Shown: positions 56,040 to 64,000 of the stretch, in pieces
How the letters are laid out: each line of letters starts with the position of its first letter
Numbering within the stretch: the stretch's first letter is position 1
From: Charina bottae
Taxonomy: Eukaryota > Chordata > Lepidosauria > Squamata > Charinaidae
DNA: 64,000 nt
Direction of reading: 5' to 3'
NCBI GenBank assembly: GCA_023362775.1
Contig: JALMGJ010000005.1
Location: 86,377,421-86,441,420, forward strand
Made by a program: the position numbers and the translations under genes
Notes under the pieces: model-generated
The model's input: only the letters and a program-made list of their open reading frames with translations
Databases searched by the model: none
Told to the model about the DNA's origin: nothing

Positions 56040-56420
56040 ACAAGCTGATTATTGATTGATTATGTGCCATCAAGTCATTGTCAACTCATAGCAACCACAT
56101 AGGTAGATTTTCTCCATGACAATCTGTCCCTAACCTGGTCTTTCAGGTCTTCCAATGGTTTACCCATTGCCACTGTAGCGGAGTCTATCCACCTTGCTGC
56201 TGGTCATCCTCTTCTTCTCTTTCCTTCCACCTTTTCCAGAGAGTGAGTTCTTTGCATAATGTGCCCGAAGTAGGATAATTTAAGCCAGGTCATTTGTGCC
56301 TCAAGTGAGAATCCTGGGTTGGTTTGTTCTCCAACAAGCTGAGCTGCACAATATTGTTCAGGTACCAGAGGTAACATGTCAGATACTTCCCGATCAATAA
56401 CAATTTTCATATGTGTAGAA
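56040..56420 (-). mobile_element. RTE-type LINE 3' fragment, non-BovB lineage
   Basis: On the minus strand: LSYFGHIMQRTHSLEKVEGKRRRG, then stops, then a tail encoding the usual ...KSRS-like end and the block TGGTTGCTATGAGTTGACAATGACTTGATGGCACAT, which differs from the BovB end. It is 5'-truncated and diverged. Confidence 0.7.
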
Positions 56421-56424
56421 TTTC

Positions 56425-56995
56425 AGGTGAATCTAACTAGACAAGGCTTGATAATAGAATGAGATTTTGATTTTTCTCTTAGACTCCAGTGCCTTTAGAG
56501 GTTTCTTTAAAGTCAATTGGGTTAACGCAGTATGCTCTTGGGTCTGGAATAGTAATTAATTACAAATGGGTGCTCTCCAGTGATAGATGTTAAAAGAAGG
56601 TGAATTATTTGTAATGCATTCAAGTGTATACTTTAAAAACAATACAAATAGAATTCTTTGAAAAGCAAGGAGTAATCTCTTTCTTCCTGGCTGAAATTTA
56701 AGAGGGATAGTTTTTCAAGAATAAGGATTTTTGCCTTATTTTCTTGTCTTGTTTTTCTTAGCATTGCAAGATTTAAGGCATTCATACTGGGTGTATAAAA
56801 CTCAAGCCAGGGACTGACATTGACTTATTACAACACAGTGGACTTTACATGTTATATAAACACATCCATTTGTCTCTTTATATAGGCAACCACCTAGAAT
56901 GCACTTTGAGTAGTAGTAGTAGTAGTTGTTATTATTTTTATTATTCGTTTGAATTCATTCATTTCTTTTTATTTATTCATTTGCTTTTATACCTT
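56425..56995. other. No feature recognised
   Basis: (AGT)n at 56910-56926; AT-rich. Otherwise unidentified. Confidence 0.5.
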
Positions 56996-57106
56996 CATTT
57001 ATTCACAAACAGAAAGAATCATCACATCTTTGACTAGTGTTCTTTGGAAATTCGTGTTCCAACCTGGAACCCGGGAATTATCCAAGTTATGTCGTAAGGT
57101 ATAACA

Positions 57107-57298
57107 CAGAGCTTTCCAAACTGTGTGTCGGGACACGTTAGTGTGTCAGCTGCAGTGTCTGGGTGTGTCGTGGCTGCTGTTGCCTCTGAGCCCTGCCAGG
57201 ATTCCACGCAGGTCCTAGTGCCTGCCTTGTGCCCTGTGTCGCGAAATGATGCATGTCTAAAAAGTGCATCACCAACATGAAAAGTTTGGAAAGCTCTG
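57107..57298. mobile_element. 192-bp nonautonomous hAT element
   Basis: Exact 8-bp TSD GTATAACA at 57099-57106 and 57299-57306. Ends CAGAGCTTTCCAAACTGTG...AAAGTTTGGAAAGCTCTG. Same family as 45392-45762 but with a single copy of the 56-bp unit. It appears inserted in the 3' part of the R4-type relic. Confidence 0.94.
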
Positions 57299-57306
57299 GT
57301 ATAACA

Positions 57307-60300
57307 TGTACTCAGAAAAAAATGAGAAGTGTTTTTTTGCAAATCCTTCGCTGATATAGCTGAAATATTTAATTTTTGTAAAAATGTGTTTAATCTGTTT
57401 GTTATTCGGCCTAAAGTGCCAAAAACTATATGGGTACTTTTGTAAGATCTTTTCCATAATTACCTATTTCAATAGTTGGATCTCTATTTTTTATATATTT
57501 TTCCAATTCTTTTTCCTTAATTTTGCTGTTCCCAAGTACTGCCACATCTATAAAAAATACTTTTCAGTTATTGTTATATCTAATGTGTTCAACAACCTTC
57601 TCCATTTTGTGATCATTCCAAATTTGGGAAACTTGGAAATTATAGCTGTTGCACAGGTACCAAGGGGTCACAGTTGCTGCTCTGTCATGTTTTCTTTTAT
57701 AGCCAGCCTTAGCAATTTAGCTAATTTACTAATTATATGACCCACAGTTTCATCTTTTTCTTTATAAAGTCTGCATTGGTTGCTCTTCAATATATGTCGA
57801 ATCCTTGATTCCATTAAGTTTATTTGTAATTCATATTCTTCAGCTGCATATTCTGTTTCCCACTTGATAGTGTCAGTTTGTAACCATTGCTAATTCCTGG
57901 TCTCGCCCACTTCATTTTCAGTTTGTTTTAGGGATTGATCATATAATAGTTTACTTCTCTAATTTTCTAAACTGCTCTCCAACAGTTCATTTCTATAGTC
58001 ATTCTTTTACTTCTGCTAACTTCAGGATGTTTTCTTTGCAAACTTTGATAAGCATTTTCTCTTTGTTTGTCTTCATACCATCATTTAATCCACATTTTTT
58101 CTTCAATTGTTTTATCTGTAGTAATTATAATCTCCAATATTTGATCAATATTACTTTCTGCAGTGCATGATGCATTGTCATCAGTTTTGGTTTTTTTTGA
58201 TCTAACCTCCCTCTCCCAAAACTGGACACAGTTCAAGCTGTATCTAATCTATTACATCAATAATGTAATGTGTATATGGCTAGGTTTGTATTTCTACAAT
58301 TTAATTTTGAATTTAGAATTGTTTGCATATATTCTCAATATTCTGAACTGGTTTTCTTTCTACCTTCACCATGCAAGATGTTACCAGATTTGAGATTCCC
58401 AGATATTTGTAGCTTTCTTCTATGGGCAAAGATTTTATGAGGTTCCTATTTTAGAATTGAATCCCTTCATGTTGTTTGATTTTTCTTTGTCTTTTGCTGA
58501 GCATTGCACATTGGTCAAATCCAAACTCCACTTTGGTATCCTCACTATACAACCTTACAGTACTGGGTAAGGATTCAATTTCATTTTTTTAAATTCTCCA
58601 TACAGCTTTAAATCATCCAGTAGAGTAGCTGGGGATATTTTTTTATTTAACTTCAACAGATCATATCCAAGTTTTGTTGTATCCAGGATATGAAAAAGGG
58701 GTATCATTGAGATAGTAAAAAGCAATGGAAACATTGATTCTCCTTGAAAAAAGTCCGCTCCTGATGTTTATGTTTTCAATTTCCAAAATTGTTTTCCATT
58801 TTTTTCATATCTTCTTTTAGAAAATTCTGGATGTTTGCATTAATGCCAAATATCTCCAAACATTTCTGTATCCAACTAGGTGGGAGAGCTCAAACACTTT
58901 TTTATATAATGAATCCAATGCATTTGTAAGTTGCTGGAGGTTTTTTTTTAAGTATCATTTTATCAATCAGCAATTGATCTTTTGTTTCTTATGAATTTCA
59001 GCAGTTACTTTTTTGTCCAGGTGGATACAATGCATATTTGAATTGCATTTGCTACTATACCAGTTAGCAGTTGAACATTGTTGGCAAGCAAATAATTGGT
59101 CTATAATTGCTTGCAATTATGCCCTTGTCTTTGTCTTTTATTATTAAAAAATGTTCTACCAGTTTTCATCCATTCTCCAGCTTTTCCAATTTATAATATT
59201 CCATTAAATTGACTAGCCAATCTTTCATGGAGAGTTATCAGATGTTTAAGACAAAATGCATATACTTCATCTTTTTGTGATGCACTGCAGTTCTTAACCT
59301 TCTTTGCTTGTTTTTTTTAATCATTTCTGATGTTATGACCGTATCATCTGTTTTGACCAAGCTAATGTTCTTCTCAATTTCTGTTACCCATTTTGTTATC
59401 TATTTTGTATCTTTATTATGTTCTTTTGAATTATTCCAGATGTCACTCCAAAAAGTTAATGTTAATATCTTTATCAGGACAAGCATCTATGTTAGTAATA
59501 TTTCCCAGTAATGCTTTATAAAACAAATGCTCTTTTGTTCAAAACTTCTGACTTTGTCAAAATTGATTTATTTTACCTTTATATTGTTCAATGTTCTTTG
59601 AAATAGCTGTGACTCATTGTTTTAACTGAGATTAATTATCTTAGTGCCAAGATTAAACCTTTTCTGTAAACTTTCCTTGATTTTAATATTTTTCAGTTTT
59701 CTTCAATTTGCTGATTTGGCAATTTGGCTTGTAATTTGTTGGTCTTTCTTTTCAATCAAATTTTCCATTTTGGTGATTGATTTTGTTCTTTTTGTTGTAT
59801 AGCATTGTATCACAGCTCAGATGTTATCACTGCTGCGGTACCATAACTTTGTTGATTAGTTTCTGCCTTTGTGTTTGTTTAAGTATTTTCTACTACCAAA
59901 TTTGTGTCTTTCCAAATGTTTGAGTGTTCTTTTCTACTTGTCTTTTTCAATGATGAAAAGAACCTTTCCCTGTGGTTTGAATTTTTCATTATTCAGTAAT
60001 GCTCACTTTCAGTTCCATCTGTCTGTCAGCTGAAGTCCATCATTATTTTTCTGAATGATTTCGTATTTCTAGTCATCACTGTTATCTGTCTCAGAAGCTA
60101 ATAACATTTGATGTTGCTCTTAAAAACTTTCATTCATTTGATGTTCTTCAATTGCATTTGTGTTGTTATCAACCCAACAAGCATTCTCAGTAGTTCTTTT
60201 TTTTTCCAGTTTTTCAATTCAATATCCAAAGGACAAATATTTCTTGATCCATTAATTGCTATCAATTAGATTCTGACTCTGTGTATTTATGTTTCCAAAT

Positions 60301-60400
60301 ATCAAACATTCTGTTTTGAAATCCCCTAGTTATAGTGTTTGATTTGAAATAGCCTTTCATAATTGCTCTATTTTCTTATCATTTATCATTTCTTGTGCTT
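57307..60400 (-). mobile_element. Degraded R4-type LINE relic
   Basis: Read right to left on the minus strand, ordered blocks survive between many stops and frame changes. Near 59170-59020: WMKTGRTFF...KGHNC..., then L..NNVQLLTGIVANAI, equivalent to the NYRPIxCLP..LLTG region. Near 58760-58600: GENQ/CF..., a YDL..L.KK segment and DDLKLYG-like codons (the YMDDLKLYGK region). Near 58440-58380: KSLP/ESYKYLG-like codons. Near 57770-57700: CRLYKEKDETVGHII. Near 57660-57510: a block like the conserved C-terminal ...LLQKTALLGTAxxLRK end. This order and wording match LINEs of the R4/Dong type, which carry a restriction-like endonuclease. The codons for that endonuclease, expected between the last two blocks, seem deleted. 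No frame is functional. Confidence 0.65.
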
Positions 60401-60660
60401 TGCTGATTTTTCTGGTCACTGTGCAGCTGGTTGCGTAGAAAGACCAGCTGAGCCCTATAGCCCATTTACTGATTGCGGCCTAGAGTCATAGCAGCAGATG
60501 TGGTCCTTGTTGACCAGAATGGTGACTGATCCAGTATGGAATTTTTCTTTTGTGTGTTCAGTATTGAAAATGGGTTCATATATCCTCTTTGCCAAGATCT
60601 GTCTAATATGAGGGAACCTGCCAATAGCTAAGCTTCGACAACATAATTCCTTTTATCACT
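60401..60660. other. Unassigned, possible upstream part of the R4-type relic
   Basis: GC content rises relative to the relic; no motif recognised. Confidence 0.35.
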
Positions 60661-60663
60661 GAG

Positions 60664-60950
60664 TGTCAGTCCTATAAGGAAGACCAGACTAAGAAACACA
60701 CTGTGTAGACCTAAAACTACTTTTATTAGAACAGCTATATAAACAGAATCTTGCAAGTCTGAATGGCTTCCTCCCTCTTTTATCTTCATGTGAATTGAGG
60801 GGTGGGGCTGAGGTTTTTTCCTAAACCACTTTCTTAGTCTGGCCTCATTTATCTAATTGTTGCCTTGGCAACAATTCCCTCTGCCCTTCAAGGCCATCTT
60901 CTATACTCAGTACACTGAGACACACAAGTCTCACCATAGCAAGAAAGTGG
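60664..60950 (-). mobile_element. LTR candidate
   Basis: On the minus strand the segment ends ...GGACTGACA at 60664 and carries AATAAAA at 60721-60727. CCTTGGCAACAATT near 60865 may be U3. The outer edge and TSD are not determined. Confidence 0.35.
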
Positions 60951-61042
60951 TCCATAAGGGCGATGATGATGGTGATCCATTTCTATCCCACCTCTCCTCT
61001 GGGAGTCAGAACTGAATGAATATGGGAATCTCACCTCATTTA

Positions 61043-61556
61043 TTTATCACCTTTAAAGCCCTACATGGGATGGGTCCAGGTTACCTGAGGGACCACCTCA
61101 TCCCCATGACATCAACCCATCCCACCCAGTCATGCAGAGAGGGCATGTTATGGACCCCATCTGTAAAAGAATTTTGCTTGGCGGGGTCCACGAAGCAGGC
61201 CTTCTCTGCAATGGCTCCCGCCCTCTGGAACAGTCTGCCTCCAGAGGTGAGACAGGCCCCATCGCTCCTGAACTTCCGGAAGAACCTGAAGACTTGGCTT
61301 TGCTGTCTCGCCTGGGGCAGGAAGGGGAGTAGTTATTCTTGGGGGTGGCTGGCACCTTAGAGCTCTACTTACGGAATTAGATCATCTAGGCCACTTGGAT
61401 TTTATATTTATATTTATATTGGTAATTTTGTATTAATATTTTAGCTGTTATTTATACTCATTGTTTTAATCTGCTTATTGTTGTAAACCGCCCAGAGTCC
61501 CTCTTTTTGGGGGAGATGGGTGGTGGCAAAATTAGAAAAATAAATAAATAAGTACA
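61043..61556 (+). mobile_element. 5'-truncated L2-type LINE, C-terminal end intact
   Basis: The plus strand encodes FKALHGMGPGYLRDHLIPM...SLPPEVRQAPSLLNFRKNLKTWL with an open frame to a TAG near 61360, matching the C-terminus of the 18.6-kb copy. The 3' untranslated end CCGCCCAGAGTCCC...GGGGGAGATGGGTGG and (AAAT)n follow. Only the last 100 or so codons are present. Confidence 0.88.
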
Positions 61557-61561
61557 TTTAT

Positions 61562-61685
61562 ACTGAGATAATGATTGGCCCAAAGTCACCCAAGCCATGA
61601 GCTCCATGGTCGAAATTGGACTTAAAACTGAATATCCCTAGTCCCAGACCAATGCTTTAACCATTACAGTAAACTGGTATGATGC
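61562..61685 (-). mobile_element. MIR-like SINE, diverged
   Basis: TGGCCCAAAGTCACCCAAGC...AACTGAATATCCCTAGTCCCAGACCAATGCTTTAACCATTACAG is the reverse of the core, B-box and A-box order of the CORE-SINE family. Confidence 0.65.
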
Positions 61686-61833
61686 TATCAGCATGAAATG
61701 TCCCTTTCCTGGGCTGAAATAATAGACAAGGAAGTGAAATAATAGACAAGTAAGTGTGATATAAAATATGACTGCCCAATTGTTTTCTGTTGTGCAGTTT
61801 CTACACTATATAACACTGATCCTAAATCATCTG

Positions 61834-62116
61834 TTGTTCAGTCATTTAGTCGTGTCTGACTCTTCGTGACCTCATGGACCATAGCACGCCAGGCCTTCCT
61901 GTCTCCACTGTCTCCCGGAGTTTACTCAAATTCATGTTCATTGCATTGGTGATGCTATCTAACCATCTCATCCTCTGCCGTCCCCTTCTCCTTTTGCCTT
62001 CAGTCTTTCCCAGCATCAGGGTCTTTTCCAGTGAGCCCTCTCTCCGCATTAGGTGGCCAAAGTATTGGAGCTTCAGCTTCAGTATCTGTCCTTCCAATGA
62101 GCAGTCAGGGTTGATT
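61834..62116 (-). mobile_element. 5'-truncated BovB LINE end
   Basis: Minus strand encodes LQYFGHLMRREGSLEKTLMLG, KRRRGRQRMRWLDSIT and a broken end; the nucleotide block AGTCAGACACGACT is near its 3' edge. It is highly similar to the 28408 copy and interrupted by one small frameshift before the C-terminus. Its right edge touches the 7-bp tandem repeat. Confidence 0.9.
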
Positions 62117-62255
62117 TCATATCATATATCATATATCATATATCATATATCATATATCATATATCATATATCATATATCATATATCATATATCATATATC
62201 ATATATCATATATCAATCATATATCATATATCATATCTATATGATATCATATATC
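62117..62255. repeat. (ATATATC)n heptanucleotide tandem repeat
   Basis: About 135 bases of CATATAT units, with two small interruptions near 62214 and 62238. Confidence 0.95.
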
Positions 62256-62465
62256 ATCTGAGAGAACCCTCTCCCAATCTCTTGTAAATGACCTCTCAGC
62301 AGCTATAAACACCAGAAGGAACACACACCCTCCACTTGGGCACAGACAGAATCTTCTAGCTGTGCTCCTGTCCTCTGAAGATGCCAGCCACAGCTACTGG
62401 GGAAACGTTAGGAACAAAAACTGCCAGAACACGGCAACACAGCCCGGAAAACCCACAACAACCAA
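62256..62465 (+). mobile_element. Penelope-type terminal unit, single arm
   Basis: From CTTCTAGCTGTGCTCCTG to ACCCACAACAACCA it matches the right arm of the palindrome at 29981-30261. About 85 more bases upstream (ACCTCTCAGCAGCTATAAACACC) are not in the palindrome. It shows what a non-palindromic unit of the family looks like. Confidence 0.6.
62370..62415 (+). ncRNA. Hammerhead-ribozyme-like core, stem II altered
   Basis: GTCCT (62370-62374), CTGAAGA (62375-62381), stem II GCCAG with CTGGG, so the innermost pair is lost, GAAA (62402-62405), ACGT, T and AGGAAC. Probably weaker than the 30166 core. Confidence 0.45.
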
Positions 62466-62514
62466 CACTTAATTTTGTTCTCTGACATGCTTTTAAAGGT
62501 ATTTGTATTTTATT

Positions 62515-64000
62515 TATTTATTTATTTAATTTATATAACTGCCCATCTCCCCCAATGGGGAACTCTGGGCGGTTTACAATAAAATAGTTAAAATAAAATA
62601 TAAAACATCAGTATACAATATATGTAAAAATAATAAATAATTATAAATCCAGATGGACGATGGAATTAAAACGAAGGACAGTATAAAATTAAGGAGTTAG
62701 CCACGCCCATGAGGAACTATCCTTTCCTCCTTCCCATGCCAGGTGGCAAAACCAGGTCTTCATCTCTTTCCTAAAGGTCGGGAGGGAGGAGATCTGTCTC
62801 AATTCTGGGGGCAAGATGTTCCACAGTGTGGGTGCCACCACAGAGAAGGCCCATCTCCTAGACCCCATCAGATGACATTCTTTGATGGGGTTCGTAGCAG
62901 GCCTTCTCTGAATGACCTGGTGGGGCGGGTCGATAAAATGGGGATAAGACGGTCCTTCAGGTATTCTGGCCCCATGCTATGTAGGGCTTTAAAGGTAATA
63001 ACCAACACCTTGAATTGTACCCGGAAGCAAACCGGCACCCAATGCAGCTCGCGGAGCAAAGGTGTTATATGTGCAGATTTTGGTGCACCCAAAATTGCTC
63101 GCACGGCCGCATTCTGCACCAGCTGAAGCTTCCGGATAGTCTTCAAGGGTAGCCCCATGTAGAGCGCATTGCAATAATCTACATGGGAGATGACGAGAGC
63201 GTGAGTGATTGTTCGGAGGGCGTCGCGATTCAGGAATGGGTGTAACTGGCGCACCAACCGAAGTTGTGCAAAAGCCCTCCTAGCCACGACTGCCACCTGC
63301 TCTTCGAGCAGGAGTCGTGAGTCTAGAAGGACCCCCAAGTTCCGCACCGGTTCCGAATGGGGCAGTGCTACCCCATCAAGAACCAAAGGTGATAATTTCC
63401 CAGAAGACGCTAGACCATCAATCCACGGCCACTCGGTCTTGCTAGGGTTCAATTGAAGCCTGTTGTTCCCCATCCAGGCCCTCACAGCCCCCAGGCACTG
63501 GGACAGGGTGGTCACTGCATCACTTACTTCACCAGGGATGGAGATGTACAATTGAGTATCATCCGCATACTGATACCTCATCCCATGGTGTCGGATGACC
63601 TCGCCCAGCGGTTTCATGTAGATGTTAAATAGGAGAGGAGAGAGAACCGAACCCTGCGGCACCCCACACAAGAGGGGCCGAGGGTCAGATCTCTCCTCTC
63701 CTATTACCACCGACTGGGAGCGGCCTCGGAGGAAGGAGGTGAACCAGCGTAAAACTACGCCGCCCACCCCCAACTCCCTAAGCCGCCCCAACAGGATACC
63801 ATGGTCGATGGTATCGAATGCCGTTGAGAGATCCAAGAGATCAAGGATGGATGCACTACCACCATCCCGCTCCTGCCAGAGATCATCCGTAAGCGTGACC
63901 AATGCAGTCTCCGTCCCATATCCAGGCCTGAAACCTGACTGGAAAGGGTCTAGATAATCCGCTTCATCCAGGGTCCTTTGAAGTTGCAACGCCACCACTT
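62515..64000 (-). mobile_element. L2-type LINE, runs off the right edge
   Basis: 3' end at left: (ATTT)n, then ACTGCCCATCTCCCCCAATGGGGAACTCTGGGCGGTTTACAA, the family tail. Coding sequence continues to the window end. Close relative of the 18.6-kb copy in the same orientation. Confidence 0.92.
62690..63998 (-). pseudogene. L2-type reverse transcriptase, frameshifted near the C-terminus
   Basis: An open frame of 376 codons (63998-62868) enters from the right edge inside the reverse transcriptase. Motif A LDLSTAFDTIDH lies at residues 55-66, GVPQGSVLSPLLF at 112-124 and YADD at 144-147. The LHWVPVCFRVQFK block is present. After EGLLRTPS (about 62885) the frame ends early at a TGA at 62868-62870, and the usual C-terminal sequence (WAFSVVAPTLWN) continues in another frame to about 62690, a small indel. 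One codon of the spacing before YADD is missing relative to the 18.6-kb copy. N-terminal parts lie outside the window. Confidence 0.9.

Noticed and set aside
62117..62255. A CRISPR-like array
   Set aside because: Seven-base period with no spacers, in a vertebrate-type genome; simple tandem repeat.

Overview
The window looks like vertebrate nuclear DNA from a squamate reptile (lizard or snake). The case rests on repeat content: BovB-type RTE LINE ends, tRNA-derived Sauria-type SINEs sharing a 3' block with BovB, 5S rRNA-derived SINEs, MIR-like CORE-SINEs, L2/CR1-type LINEs, a degraded R4-type LINE, several hAT miniature elements with exact 8-bp target-site duplications (TSDs), Penelope-type terminal units, and abundant microsatellites. 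I found no host protein-coding exon, tRNA gene or rRNA gene I could defend. It reads as an intergenic or intronic repeat-rich region, and every long open reading frame I recognise belongs to a mobile element.

Layout. 1-4.2 kb: 5' part of a minus-strand gammaretrovirus-like endogenous retrovirus (LTR, primer-binding site, splice donor, broken gag matrix region, then an open frame with a hydrophobic segment at the left edge). 4.4-4.7 kb: a probable solo LTR. 6.5-14.3 kb: a BovB end, two large hAT miniature elements, a pogo/Tigger-like miniature element, CR1 relics, an old L2-type LINE relic, a SINE fragment and a perfect-hairpin hAT element. 18.5-20.9 kb: an L2-type LINE with one in-frame stop in its reverse transcriptase frame. 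23-30 kb: an inverted repeat, a LINE C-terminal fragment, a solo LTR, a second BovB end and a palindromic Penelope-type unit with hammerhead-ribozyme-like cores. 32-41 kb: SINE-dense, including CORE-SINEs with three and two 102-bp core units. 41-51 kb: mostly unique sequence with possible conserved noncoding stretches, plus a hAT element carrying a 56-bp array. 51.4-55.4 kb: a full-length minus-strand LINE with an 11-bp TSD and only two in-frame stops. 56-64 kb: an RTE fragment, the R4-type relic with a nested hAT element, an LTR candidate, two more L2-type copies, another BovB end and a second Penelope-type unit.

How the parts relate. Autonomous LINEs (BovB/RTE, L2) supply the machinery that the SINEs appear to use. 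Three of the full-length tRNA-type SINEs have 11-15 bp TSDs, and two BovB ends have 9-10 bp TSDs, so these insertions are structurally complete events. The candidates most worth checking are the hammerhead-like cores in the palindromic unit, the near-intact zinc-finger LINE, and the 1/2/3-unit ladder in one SINE family. All family names come from sequence reading without database search.
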